From Myxococcales bacterium (lineage in GTDB: Bacteria; Myxococcota_A; Polyangia; Haliangiales; Haliangiaceae), in NCBI GenBank assembly GCA_016720595.1, contig JADKKI010000012.1, forward strand, positions 124,001-188,000: DNA of 64,000 bases. Direction: 5' to 3'. Shown in pieces: positions 9,333 to 20,265 of the stretch. How positions within the stretch are numbered: position 1 is the first letter of the stretch; each line of letters starts with the position of its first letter. The notes beneath the pieces were generated by a model that was given only the letters and a program-made list of their open reading frames with translations, did no database searches and had not been told where the DNA came from. The position numbers and the translations under genes are program-made.

Positions 9333-9707
9333 CTAGATCAGCGTGAGCTGGAACCGCGCGCCGTTGGTCCGGCCGACCTCGACGGTCTTGCCCTTGGCCA
9401 CCACGGCCTCGTAGTTGACCGCGTGATCGAGCGTCTTCGAATGGAGCTTCCAGTGCGCCTCGAGGCGGACACCCTCTCGGCTGGCGTGCGCGCACAGCTT
9501 GATCTCGTCCACCCGATCCCCGCTCCGCTCCTCGACGCTGCCGCACGAGTCATCGAGCAGCACCAGCTCGTAGGTGCGATTGTCGGTGCCATCGGTGACG
9601 GCGAGCTTGAACGCATAGGGCGTTCGCGGGGCGGGCGCGGGTTGCGCGAGCGCGGGACCACACAGGAGGGTGACCACCACACCGGACGAGATCAGCAGCT
9701 TCATCAT
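9333..9707 (-). CDS. Small secreted hypothetical protein
   Basis: A 124-residue protein with a clear Sec signal peptide (MMKLLISSGVVVTLLCG, cleavage after ALA-Q). The mature part starts with a Pro-rich segment and contains two cysteines (DDSCGS and IKLCAHAS) that could form a disulfide. It appears to be a small beta-rich protein with the strand pattern VRLEAHWKL and ARFQLTLI at the end. I do not recognise a family. It lies 80 bases upstream of the VIT gene on the same strand and could be co-transcribed with it. ATG 9704 is an equal start candidate. Confidence 0.65.
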   Translation of the reverse strand: MMKLLISSGVVVTLLCGPALAQPAPAPRTPYAFKLAVTDGTDNRTYELVLLDDSCGSVEERSGDRVDEIKLCAHASREGVRLEAHWKLHSKTLDHAVNYEAVVAKGKTVEVGRTNGARFQLTLI

Positions 9708-9793
9708 GCTGATACTTGGAGCAACGGCCGGGCCACCCGGTAACCACGCGAAACGTTCGCGCGAGCGTTCGCGTGGGCTGCCAGAACGGCACG

Positions 9794-10882
9794 TCACGCG
9801 CGATCGAGCAGCTCGAGCGCTGCGTCGTTGACACCACGACGGAGGGTCTTGATCGCCTCCGGACTGTCGCCGAACCGCGTGGGGTGAACCCGGTTGGTGA
9901 GCAGGGTCACCCAGCGCCGGCGTGGCAGATCGAGCCACAGCGAGACCCCGGTGAAGCCGAGGTGCCCGGCCGACCCGGTGCGCGGCCAGCGATCACCCGC
10001 GTGCGAGACCCCCGGCGTCGCCGAGGGCGTGTCCCAACCCAGCCGCCACGAAGCACCAGGCGCGGCGGATTCGGTGAGGAACCGCTGGACCACGTCGGTG
10101 CGGAGCCGGCCGCGTGGGTGCCCAGTTGCGGTGTCGACGATCGCCGCCGCGAACCGCGCCACGTCATCGAGCCGGGCGAACAGCCCGGCGTGACCGCACA
10201 CGCCCCCGCCGTACCAGGCGTTCTCGTCGTGAACACGCCCGACGACCACGGCCGGTGTGCCCGTGCGCTCGTCGAGCTCGGTGGCCGCGGCGTTCGAGAT
10301 CGGCAGGTCTCCCGCGTAGCGGGCGCCGAGGCCGAGTGGCTCTGCGACCAGCGTGCCGAACGCGCGCTCGAGCGGCTCGCCGGCGGCGCGCTCGACGATC
10401 GCACCGAGCATGATGTACCCGAGGTCCGAGTACACCGCGGTGGCGCCCGGCTCGGTCGCAGGCTCGGTGGCGGCCATCGCCACGAGCTCTGCCCGCGGAT
10501 CGGGGTGGAGGCCCACCCGCAACCTCTTGAAGAACTCGACGTGGGCGGCGCAGCCGGCGGCGTGCCCCAGGAGCTGGCGGACGGTGCCGGTGCTCGCGGC
10601 CTCGGGAATCCACCGATGAATGGGCGCGTCGAGGTCGAGCCGGCCCTCGCCGACCAGGACCATCGCGCTGGCCACCGTGGCGAGCGGCTTGGTCAGCGAG
10701 GCGACGTCGAACCACGTCTGCGCATCGACCGGCGTGCCAGATGTGGGCAACCGCTGGGTCGACCCGCGGAACATGCGCTCGACCTCACGTCCAGCGTCCC
10801 CGATCGAGAGCGCGGCGCCAGAACCCACACCCCGAGCGAACAGCTCGTCGACGAGCATGGCGATGCGGTCCACGGTTGGCAT
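9794..10882 (-). CDS. Beta-lactamase-fold serine hydrolase (class C type)
   Basis: A 362-residue member of the beta-lactamase/PBP-like family (esterase EstB, PBP4*, class C enzymes). The SxxK motif is ASLTKPLA (Ser62, Lys65), the second motif is YSDLGY at about residue 149 (YxN position with Asp), and a GHLGFTG near residue 310 replaces the KTG box. This set is typical of esterases and D-amino peptidases rather than true resistance enzymes. No signal peptide is evident, so it is probably cytoplasmic. The gene is divergent from kinase 2, only 40 bases away, so the two promoters must overlap. Confidence 0.85.
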   Translation of the reverse strand: MPTVDRIAMLVDELFARGVGSGAALSIGDAGREVERMFRGSTQRLPTSGTPVDAQTWFDVASLTKPLATVASAMVLVGEGRLDLDAPIHRWIPEAASTGTVRQLLGHAAGCAAHVEFFKRLRVGLHPDPRAELVAMAATEPATEPGATAVYSDLGYIMLGAIVERAAGEPLERAFGTLVAEPLGLGARYAGDLPISNAAATELDERTGTPAVVVGRVHDENAWYGGGVCGHAGLFARLDDVARFAAAIVDTATGHPRGRLRTDVVQRFLTESAAPGASWRLGWDTPSATPGVSHAGDRWPRTGSAGHLGFTGVSLWLDLPRRRWVTLLTNRVHPTRFGDSPEAIKTLRRGVNDAALELLDRA

Positions 10883-10907
10883 CGTAACGGTCGGCTCGTC
10901 GGCGTGG

Positions 10908-10913
10908 TAGATT
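10908..10913 (+). promoter_or_regulatory. -10-like hexamer, leaderless-type
   Basis: TAGATT ends 9 bases before GTG 10923, in the 40-base gap between divergent genes. The gap has no room for a leader with a ribosome binding site. Confidence 0.5.
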
Positions 10914-10922
10914 TGGGCTCGC

Positions 10923-12992
<2,070 letters not shown>

Positions 12993-13148
12993 GCGCGCCC
13001 CGGGTAGGCGATCGCGTACAGCCCCAAGTGCAGGCTCGCGCGTTGATAGAGCAATGCGCTCGGCCAAATGCGTTGGATCCCGCGAACTTGTGAAATCGTC
13101 CCGATCGGCGGTCACGAAATGACCCCGGGGGCACACGTGGAGGATGCA

Positions 13149-13712
13149 ATGGAGGCAACGGCCGTCAACGTGTTGTCTGGGGATCCCGCGGATCCGATCG
13201 CGGTGCTCGTCCTCGAAGGACGGCACCGCGACGCGGTCGTCGCCTGCGTGCAGACGCATGGCGCGATCCTCGGCCGGCTGTGCATGGCGTTACTGGGCTC
13301 GCAGGCCGACGCCGACGAGGCGACGCAGGAGACCCTCCTGCGCGCGCATCGTGGGATGGCGACGTATCGCGCCGAGGGCTCGGTCAAGGCGTGGCTGTGC
13401 GGTATCGCGCGGCACGTCTGCGCACACATGCTCGAGACGCGTCGCAAGCAGCGCGAGCTGCTCGAGGTGGTGCCTGCCGGCGAGGAAGGCCGCGACGTGT
13501 TCGTGCAACGCCGCCGCTCGCGCGCCCTGCGCGAGGCGCTGGCCAAGCTCAAGCCCACCGAGCGCGAGGCCCTCGTCCTTCGCTACGTCGCCGACCTGAG
13601 CCACCGCGAGATCGCCGCCGCTTGCAACCTCGATGAACCCACCGCGCGCAAGCGGATCAGCCGCGCGCTCGCCCGCCTCCGCACTGTGATGCCCGACCAG
13701 GAGATCGAATGA
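13149..13712 (+). CDS. ECF-type RNA polymerase sigma factor
   Basis: A 187-residue sigma-70 family protein of the extracytoplasmic-function type. Region 2 is seen around DADEATQETLLRAHRGM and continues with VKAWLCGIARHVC. Region 4 is the C-terminal helix-turn-helix KLKPTEREALVLRYVADLSH followed by REIAAACNL and TARKRISRALARLR. ATG 13149 is preferred to ATG 13119 because GGAGG stands 5 bases before it. The stop TGA overlaps the next start in ATGA (13709-13712), so the sigma factor and the zinc-finger membrane protein are translationally coupled. That pairing is the usual sigma/anti-sigma arrangement. Confidence 0.9.
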   Translation: MEATAVNVLSGDPADPIAVLVLEGRHRDAVVACVQTHGAILGRLCMALLGSQADADEATQETLLRAHRGMATYRAEGSVKAWLCGIARHVCAHMLETRRKQRELLEVVPAGEEGRDVFVQRRRSRALREALAKLKPTEREALVLRYVADLSHREIAAACNLDEPTARKRISRALARLRTVMPDQEIE

Positions 13713-16700
13713 TGTCGACGTGCAATGAAGTCAACGACGAGCTCGCAGACCTGGTCGCCGGTGATCGCGAGGCGATCGCACGCCACGCCGAGCACCTCGC
13801 CACCTGCGACGCGTGCCGCGATGCGCGCCACGAGGCGACCGAGCTCGCTGCATTGATCGGTCAAGCCGGGGCGGATCACGTCGCACCGAGCGACCTCACC
13901 GCGAAGCTGATGGCCGCGATCGGTGCAGATCCGGTGAAGACCGTCGACGCGACCAAGCCCGTCGAGGCGACGACGCCCGTGGTTGCAGCCAAGCCCGAAG
14001 CCAAGACCGTCGCCAAGCCCGAAGCCAAGACTGTCGCCAAGACCGAGGCCAAGACTGTCGCCAAGACCGAGGCCACGTCCGAGGCCAAGACCGTCGCCAA
14101 GACCGTCGGCACGCCCGCCGCGGCGCACCGCCGTGACGAGCCGACGCCGATCCGCAAGACCAGCATCGCGACCCGGGTGCTGCTCTATGCCGGTGCCGCA
14201 GCGGCGGTGATCGCCGGTGGTGTCGGCATCCACTCGCTCAAGCACGCAGACGATGACGATGCGCCGATCCGGGAGCCGATGGCGAACCCGATGGCGGGCG
14301 GCATCGGCAAGGTGACCACGATCGCGCGCGCCGCCGCGGATGGCGGTGGTGGCGTCCAGGTCAAGGCCGGCTCCGGCTGGCGCCCGATCGCGAAGGGTGA
14401 GCTGATCGGTGCGGGGGCCACGATCAAGACCGACGAGCGGACCCGCGTGGGCCTGTTGCTCGCGGATGGCACGACCCTCGTGCTCGATCACGCCACCGAG
14501 CTCGCGTTCGATGCGCGCGAGGCCCGCAAGATCTCGATGACCGCGGGCCGGATGTCCGCCGACGTCGCCCACGTCGAAGGCCGGCCCGCGTCGGTGATCA
14601 CACCGTCCGGCACGATCGACGTGATCGGCACGAAGTTCATGGTCACCGCGACCGAGGCGCTGACCTCGGTCCAGGTGGTGCGCGGCTCGGTGGCGCTGAC
14701 CACCTCCTCGGGAACCCGGGATGAGGTCCACGCCGGCGAGGAAGGCGTGATCGATCGCGGGGCGCTCCAGGTGGGCGCCGCGCCCTCGCTCGCGCACGAG
14801 CTGAGCTGGTCCGAGCTCGAGCAGCCCGCGGTGACCAAGGATGACGAGACCACCGCGGGTCTCGGATCGCTCCGCGCCTACAAGCCGGGCGAGAAGCGAG
14901 ATCGCGACTGGAAGCTCGCGCTCGCGAAGCACGACGTCAAGGTCCGGATCGTCGGGCCGATCGCGCGCACCGAGATCACCGAGACGTTCCGCAACGACAG
15001 CGCCGAGACGCTCGAGGGTGTCTACAAGTTCCCGCTCCCCGCGGATGCGCAGGTCGATGGCCTCGAGCTCGATGTCGACGGTGGCTACGTCACCGGTGCG
15101 TTCGTCGACAAGAGCCGCGCGCAGAAGATCTGGCAGGGCGTGATCGACAAGGCCGCGCCCGTGCAGATCGCTCGCCCGAGCCAGGAGATCATCTGGGTGC
15201 CCGGTCGCTGGCGCGATCCCGCACTGCTCGACTGGAAGCGCGGTGGTCGCTTCGAGCTGAAGATCTTCCCGATCCCCGCGAAGGGCGCGCGCACCGTCAA
15301 GCTGTCGTACACGCAGGTGGTCACCCCGCGCGGCCCGTTCCGCCAGTACACGTACCCGCTCGCGCACTCCACGGATGGCTCGACGGTCGCCGACAACTTC
15401 ACCGTCGACGTCGAGATCCGCGGTGCGATGCCCGGCCTGGTCCGGACGCAGGGCTACCAGATGGTCGCCGACCCGGCGCGGAAGGACCTCACCGCACTGA
15501 CGCTCACGCAGGGCGGCTTCGTGCCCCGCGGCGACCTCGTGGTCGACTACCGCGCCGTCGATGGCGACGCCGAGCTGCGCGCCTGGACGTTCGCCGGCGG
15601 TGCCGCGGTGGCGCCCGATGACAAGCTCGCCGAGAAGAAGAACGTCGGCATCGATCCGAAGGTCGTCGAAGCGCAGCGCGTGGTCGCGGCCGATGCACGA
15701 CCGACCGCGGTGCTCGCGCTCCGGCCGAACCTGCCGCGCTGGCGCGAGACCAAGCCGCGCGACTTCATGATCGTCGTCGACTCCAGCCAATCGATGGTGG
15801 GCGAGCGATGGAACCGCGCCGGCGAGCTCGCCACCGCGATGATCGATCAGATGGACCGCCGGGATCGGTTCAGCGTCGCCGCATGCGACAGCGAGTGCGC
15901 ACGGCTCGGCGACATGCGCGCGCCTTCGGCGGCCGCGGTGACCGACGTCAAGCGCTGGCTCGCGGCGCAGGTGCCCGCAGGTGCGAGCGACGTGGTCGCC
16001 TCGATCCGGAGCGCCGCCGAGTTCCCGCATGGCGAGGACCGCGAGAAGTGGGTCCTCTACATCGGCGACGGCTTCGCCTCGACCGGCTTCCGCAAGGTCG
16101 GCGATGTCGAGAAGGCGCTCGGCAGCGTGGCCACCGCGGGCGTGCACGTCAGCACGATCGGCATCGGCGGCGATGCGGATCTCGCGCTGCTCGCCGCCGC
16201 CGCGCGCGGTGGTGGTGGCAGCTACCTCGCGTGGCTCCCCGGCCAGTCGGTCGGCATCGCGGCCCTCGCCGCGCTCGAGTCCTCGAACGGCGCATCGCTG
16301 CGCGACGCCACCGTCGAGCTCCCCGCGGGTCTCGCGGACGTGGCACCGACGGTGCTGCCGACGATCCGCAATGGAGAGGAGGTGCTCCTCGCGGCGCGCA
16401 TGGGCGCAGACGTCAAGGGTGACGTCGTGGTGCGAGGCATCGTCGGTGGCAAGCCGTTCGAGCAGCGCTACCCGCTCGACCTCAAGGTCTCGACGGCGGC
16501 GGGCAACGGCTTTGTCCCGCGCCTGTGGGCCACGCTCGCCATCGAGCAGCTCGAGCGCCGCGGCGAGAGCGACACGCGGACCAAGATCGTCGCGCTCTCG
16601 CAGGGCTATGGCGTGATGTCGCGCGAGACCTCGCTGCTCGTGCTCGAGTCTCAGGCGATGTTCGATGCGTTCGGTGTCGATCGCAGCTCCCCCACGGCGA

Positions 16701-18250
16701 AGTGGACGGGCGAGGAGCAGCTCGACGAGGTGGTCGCGGCGGGGACGATCCCGGTGACGCCACCCGCGACGACAGCGGCGCAAGGCAAGGCCGAGCGGGT
16801 GGTCGAGCCCTCTGCCGACAAGGCAACGGCGACGACCGCGCCGCCTTCCCCTCCGATGAAGAAGCCCTCGATGGACCCGTCGGCGCTCAACAAGAAGGAC
16901 TCGGACGGTGCGGAGACCGGCACGGACACCAAGGCCGGCAAGGGCGCGAGTGGCGGCGGCATGATCGATCAGAACTGGGGCCGGAGCCGCAACCTCGTCG
17001 CGATGCGCCGGACCTGGGTCCGCGTGCCATCGGTGAGCGCGTACGATGGGGTCACCGAAGGCATCAAGAAGGCGATCGCGAACAGCGAGGCCGCCCTCGC
17101 GAGTAACCCCGATAGCCGGGAGAAGCATCGCGCGCTGGTCCAGGCGCTCGCCTACGCTGGCGAGATCGACCGGGCGCGCGAGGTCGCGGGGAAGTGGCTC
17201 GATCGCGACAAGCTCGATCCGCAGGCCCTCGGGTATCAGGCCGATCTCCTCGGCCGCGATGGTCAGCGCGAGCTCGCGCTCCGCACGCTCGCGGGCCTCG
17301 TCGATCTCGACGCGGATCGCGCGGCGCTCCACGAGCGCATGGTCCGCGCCTACGAGATGGCAGGCCGGCTGTCGCAGGCGTGTGCGCATCGGATCGCCCT
17401 CACGGCGCTCGCGCCGAAGGATGCCGCGGTCGCGGGCGCCACGCTGCGCTGCCTCCGCTCGATCGGCCGCGATCAGGATGCGGAGATCGTCGCGAAGGCG
17501 CTCCCCGATGACAGCGCCCGCGCCGCCGCCGAGAAGGCCGCCACGGTGCCGGCGATCGCGCCGAAGCTGACCGGCGACCTCTTGGTTAGCGCGCACTGGG
17601 AGGCCAACGCGGACCTCGATCTCTCGATCGTGACGCCCGCGGGTGAGCGCGTGTCGTGGATGGGTGGACGGCCGGATGTCACCGTCGGCGATGCGGCGAG
17701 CAGCGACAAGGAGCAGCTCGCACTCAAGTCGATCAAGCGCGGCAACTACCTCGTGGAGATCACGCGCGGCGGGAGCTCGACGGGCCCGATCCGCGGCACG
17801 GTGGACATCACCGTCCTCGGCACCAAGAAGACGCTGCCGTTCGAGCTGCTGGGCTCGCGCGCCGTGGTCGGCCGCCTCGCGATCTCGCTGGAGGAGCGGC
17901 TCGAGCAGGTGTTCCAGGATGATGGGCTGGTGCCGGTGCGGCTGAACCCGCGGGTCCAGATCGGGACCTCGAGCGACGCCGCCGTGGACCGGGTGGTCAA
18001 GGCCCGCGCCGGCGTGTTCCGCGCCTGCTATCAGAGGGAGGTCGACCGCAACCCGTCCGCCCAGGGCAGGCTGATCGCACAGCTCACGATCGAGGGCGAT
18101 GGCACCGTCAGTGGCGTGACCATGCGTGGCAGCGGTGGGATGGATCTGACCAGCACGTGCGTGAACGGAAACCTCCGCCGCCTGCGATTCCCGGCGACCG
18201 GCACCCGCAGCGCATTCGCCCTCCCGTTCGTGTTCAGCGCTCAGCCTTGA
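13709..18250 (+). CDS. Giant anti-sigma-like membrane protein with FecR, VIT, vWA and AgmX-type domains
   Basis: A 1513-residue protein. Residues 1-40 hold an anti-sigma-type zinc-binding motif (His29, Cys33, Cys36). A Lys/Ala/Pro repeat linker (about 93-130) leads to one membrane helix (about 152-175). Outside follow a FecR-like domain (about 215-350), a VIT domain (about 405-530), a vWA domain (about 684-850) with MIDAS loop DSSQS, helical TPR-like repeats (about 1110-1270), a DUF2135-like domain near 1290-1390 (EANADLDLSIVTPAGE) and an AgmX/PglI-type tail (about 1425-1513, VFRACYQREVDRNP). The start overlaps the sigma-factor stop. Inference: it senses something in the periplasm or envelope and controls the coupled sigma factor. 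Confidence 0.85.
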   Translation: MMSTCNEVNDELADLVAGDREAIARHAEHLATCDACRDARHEATELAALIGQAGADHVAPSDLTAKLMAAIGADPVKTVDATKPVEATTPVVAAKPEAKTVAKPEAKTVAKTEAKTVAKTEATSEAKTVAKTVGTPAAAHRRDEPTPIRKTSIATRVLLYAGAAAAVIAGGVGIHSLKHADDDDAPIREPMANPMAGGIGKVTTIARAAADGGGGVQVKAGSGWRPIAKGELIGAGATIKTDERTRVGLLLADGTTLVLDHATELAFDAREARKISMTAGRMSADVAHVEGRPASVITPSGTIDVIGTKFMVTATEALTSVQVVRGSVALTTSSGTRDEVHAGEEGVIDRGALQVGAAPSLAHELSWSELEQPAVTKDDETTAGLGSLRAYKPGEKRDRDWKLALAKHDVKVRIVGPIARTEITETFRNDSAETLEGVYKFPLPADAQVDGLELDVDGGYVTGAFVDKSRAQKIWQGVIDKAAPVQIARPSQEIIWVPGRWRDPALLDWKRGGRFELKIFPIPAKGARTVKLSYTQVVTPRGPFRQYTYPLAHSTDGSTVADNFTVDVEIRGAMPGLVRTQGYQMVADPARKDLTALTLTQGGFVPRGDLVVDYRAVDGDAELRAWTFAGGAAVAPDDKLAEKKNVGIDPKVVEAQRVVAADARPTAVLALRPNLPRWRETKPRDFMIVVDSSQSMVGERWNRAGELATAMIDQMDRRDRFSVAACDSECARLGDMRAPSAAAVTDVKRWLAAQVPAGASDVVASIRSAAEFPHGEDREKWVLYIGDGFASTGFRKVGDVEKALGSVATAGVHVSTIGIGGDADLALLAAAARGGGGSYLAWLPGQSVGIAALAALESSNGASLRDATVELPAGLADVAPTVLPTIRNGEEVLLAARMGADVKGDVVVRGIVGGKPFEQRYPLDLKVSTAAGNGFVPRLWATLAIEQLERRGESDTRTKIVALSQGYGVMSRETSLLVLESQAMFDAFGVDRSSPTAKWTGEEQLDEVVAAGTIPVTPPATTAAQGKAERVVEPSADKATATTAPPSPPMKKPSMDPSALNKKDSDGAETGTDTKAGKGASGGGMIDQNWGRSRNLVAMRRTWVRVPSVSAYDGVTEGIKKAIANSEAALASNPDSREKHRALVQALAYAGEIDRAREVAGKWLDRDKLDPQALGYQADLLGRDGQRELALRTLAGLVDLDADRAALHERMVRAYEMAGRLSQACAHRIALTALAPKDAAVAGATLRCLRSIGRDQDAEIVAKALPDDSARAAAEKAATVPAIAPKLTGDLLVSAHWEANADLDLSIVTPAGERVSWMGGRPDVTVGDAASSDKEQLALKSIKRGNYLVEITRGGSSTGPIRGTVDITVLGTKKTLPFELLGSRAVVGRLAISLEERLEQVFQDDGLVPVRLNPRVQIGTSSDAAVDRVVKARAGVFRACYQREVDRNPSAQGRLIAQLTIEGDGTVSGVTMRGSGGMDLTSTCVNGNLRRLRFPATGTRSAFALPFVFSAQP
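13988..14104 (+). repeat. Degenerate 24-bp repeats coding AKPEAKTV
   Basis: About four imperfect 24-bp units give AKPEAKTV, AKPEAKTV, AKTEAKTV and related forms between the zinc finger and the membrane helix. The segment looks like a flexible cytoplasmic spacer. Confidence 0.85.
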
Positions 18251-18260
18251 GCTCGTCCGA

Positions 18261-19094
18261 TCACTCTCGGGGAGCGAACCACACGCTGCCGAGGCTCGAG
18301 AAGTAGAGGCGCTCGCAGTCCTCGGTGACGAAGCCGCTCCCCAGGAAGTCCACCGGAGCGAGCAGCCGCGCCGGCGAGAATGGAGCACCGATGCTCGCGC
18401 GATCGCTCAGCAGGAGCCCCGTGCCGTCCTGGGACGCCGCGGCAAACACCAGCCGCAGACCGTCAGCGCTCAGGTTCAGGTAGCCGTTGCTGATGTTGAT
18501 GATGCGGAGCGATGGAAGCGTGTGAGTCCCGACGTCTCTCCAGGCTTGCCCGGGATCGAGCACGAGCTCGTGCAGCCCGTCAGTCGCGAGCGCGATCACC
18601 CGGATGCTCGGGCCTCGCGTGGGTGTCGAGATGGCAGCGAACGGCCGCCCGGTATCGATGGTCGTCGGCTCGAGCACCCAGCCCGGCTCGGTGCGATGCG
18701 CCAGCTGGAAGGTCCGGACGGGAGCGCCCGACGCGATCACGGCGAGGTCCCCGTCGGGCCCGAGCTGCACGTCCGGGTTCTTGACGGTCCCGATCGGGAG
18801 CCCGATCGCTGGGGTCAAGGTGCCGTCGACCGTGCCCTCGGTGATCTGCGAGGCATCGCACACTGCGAGCGCCCGGTTGGCGCGCAAGCTCACCGAGTAG
18901 TGCGTGCAGTCTTGCAGGACCGCCTGCTGGAACTTGGTCGAGAACCGCAGCGGCTGGCCGAACGCCGGGCAACGGAACGGGGCATCGATCGGCGCGTCGA
19001 AGTAGGCGGCGTCGATCCGCTGAGTTGCATCGAGGCCGTAGAGCTGGTTGCAGCTCGCGACCAGGACGACCAGGACACTAGAGACGAGGCGCAT
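18261..19094 (-). CDS. Lipoprotein, paralogue of the next gene
   Basis: A 277-residue exported lipoprotein: signal MRLVSSVLVVLVASC with Cys15 as the lipidated residue, then NQLYGLDATQ and a DAPIDAPF spacer. The C-terminal part looks like a beta-propeller or WD40-like sensor (repeats such as LNLSADGLRLVFAA and LYFSSLGSVWFAP). It is clearly related to the upstream gene, sharing CNQL-GL, FRCPA/FECPA and the ending FVTEDCERLY/FLTRDCSRFY. Function is unknown. Its start lies 17 bases inside the upstream paralogue, so the two are in one transcript. Confidence 0.7.
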   Translation of the reverse strand: MRLVSSVLVVLVASCNQLYGLDATQRIDAAYFDAPIDAPFRCPAFGQPLRFSTKFQQAVLQDCTHYSVSLRANRALAVCDASQITEGTVDGTLTPAIGLPIGTVKNPDVQLGPDGDLAVIASGAPVRTFQLAHRTEPGWVLEPTTIDTGRPFAAISTPTRGPSIRVIALATDGLHELVLDPGQAWRDVGTHTLPSLRIINISNGYLNLSADGLRLVFAAASQDGTGLLLSDRASIGAPFSPARLLAPVDFLGSGFVTEDCERLYFSSLGSVWFAPRE

Positions 19095-19923
19095 AGAACA
19101 CCGAGTGAAGGCCCGTGACGTAGAACCGGCTGCAGTCTCGCGTCAAGAACAGGCTCGGAACGTTGGGCCCGGACATCGGCCGAGCTGCACCGAACGGATC
19201 ACCGAGCGTCGCACGATCCGTGTAGGCGAGATGCGAGATGCCGTTCTCGCTCACCTGCATCGCGAGGCGCAACCCGTCGTGGCTGAGCCAGATCCCCGCG
19301 ACCCCCTTGATTCCCAGCTTGGCCAACGAATGCACCAGGAGCGGCGTCCAGGTCCCCGGTGCAGTCTCGGTGTACTCGGTGAGGTCGGACGTCGGATTGT
19401 CGTAGGCGAGGATGTGTCGATCCGGGCGCTGGGTCGGCGCAGACACCACGCCCACGCCCAGCGCGACAGGTCCGGTCAGGGTCCACGTTCCATCGATCGA
19501 GCGCCGATAGCTCAAGATCTGACCGGGTGGGTTCGCGTCGTCATACGCGTTCACGAACAGCTCATCCCCCTCGGGAGAGATCACCGGAGTGGAGAGCTCG
19601 AAGCCGGGGATCGATCGAGGAAGGCCAGCGACCGCCACCAGCGGTTGGTCGATCGGCCCCTCCAGGATCGACGACTCCCCACCCGAACTCGTGCAGAGGG
19701 CGATCGCGCGCCCCGTGGGCTCGCTCAGCGAGTAGCGATCACAGTTCTGCACGACGACCTGCCGCAGCGCCACCGAGAACCGCGGTGGCTCACCACCGAG
19801 CGCCGGGCACTCGAACGGGGCATCGGGCGGCGCATCGAACTGCTGTGCATCGACGACCGTGGTCGGGCTGAGCCCCCAGAGCTGGTTGCACCCCATCGCC
19901 AGGCACGGGAGTAGGCGCCACAT
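19078..19923 (-). CDS. Lipoprotein, paralogue of the preceding gene
   Basis: A 281-residue lipoprotein. The signal MWRLLPCLAMGC places the lipidated Cys at 12, followed by NQLWGLSPTT and a DAPPDAPFECPALGG spacer. The rest has propeller-like blades (VISPEGDELFVNAY, IWLSHDGLRLAMQV). It is a tandem paralogue of the downstream gene, which it overlaps by 17 bases. ATG 19923 was chosen over the upstream TTG because a TACGAT box lies 8 bases before it and the signal peptide starts there. No enzyme motif is visible. Confidence 0.7.
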   Translation of the reverse strand: MWRLLPCLAMGCNQLWGLSPTTVVDAQQFDAPPDAPFECPALGGEPPRFSVALRQVVVQNCDRYSLSEPTGRAIALCTSSGGESSILEGPIDQPLVAVAGLPRSIPGFELSTPVISPEGDELFVNAYDDANPPGQILSYRRSIDGTWTLTGPVALGVGVVSAPTQRPDRHILAYDNPTSDLTEYTETAPGTWTPLLVHSLAKLGIKGVAGIWLSHDGLRLAMQVSENGISHLAYTDRATLGDPFGAARPMSGPNVPSLFLTRDCSRFYVTGLHSVFYAPRL

Positions 19924-19931
19924 CCATCTAC

Positions 19932-19937
19932 ATCGTA
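19932..19937 (-). promoter_or_regulatory. -10-like hexamer, leaderless-type
   Basis: On the minus strand TACGAT ends 8 bases before ATG 19923. It shares the 54-base divergent gap with the box for the yjcH-like gene. Confidence 0.45.
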
Positions 19938-19963
19938 CCAAGCGAACTGCCGCGCCTGCGCGC

Positions 19964-19969
19964 TATGGT
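19964..19969 (+). promoter_or_regulatory. -10-like hexamer, leaderless-type
   Basis: TATGGT ends 8 bases before ATG 19978 of the DUF485 gene. Confidence 0.45.
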
Positions 19970-19977
19970 CGGCCCCG

Positions 19978-20265
19978 ATGGAAGGTCGGGACGACCAGGC
20001 GCTCGCCGCGCTGATCCGCCGCCGCTGGCGGGTGGGAGCGGTGCTGACGGCGGTGATGATGGTCGCGTACTTCGGCTTCATCCTGCTTGTCGCGTTCGGC
20101 AAGGACACCGCCGGGACCCTGCTGGCCGATGATCGGATCAGCGTCGGGATCATCCTGGGCGCAGCGGTGATCGTGATCGCGCCGGTGCTCACGGCGATCT
20201 ACGTGCGGTGGGCGAACCGGCACCACGATCCGGCGATCGCGGCGTTGCGGAAGCCGGCGCCGTGA
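19978..20265 (+). CDS. yjcH: DUF485 inner-membrane protein (YjcH-like)
   Basis: A 95-residue protein with two membrane helices (VGAVLTAVMMVAYFGFILLV and IILGAAVIVIAPVLTAIYV) and the charged start RDDQALAALIRRRW typical of DUF485. The family is nearly always found directly upstream of the acetate symporter ActP, and here too the next gene is actP, overlapping in GTGA at 20262-20265. It is thought to assist the symporter, but its exact role is not established. The overlap indicates translational coupling. Confidence 0.85.
   Translation: MEGRDDQALAALIRRRWRVGAVLTAVMMVAYFGFILLVAFGKDTAGTLLADDRISVGIILGAAVIVIAPVLTAIYVRWANRHHDPAIAALRKPAP

Noticed and set aside
9794..10882. Antibiotic-resistance beta-lactamase
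   Set aside because: The third motif is HLG-type, not KTG, and no signal peptide is seen; an esterase or peptidase role is more likely.
13583..18388. A 1601-codon open frame on the minus strand
   Set aside because: It is antisense to the anti-sigma-like gene. The G+C-rich third positions of the real gene remove stops on the other strand. The product is Arg/His/Asp-rich with no domains.
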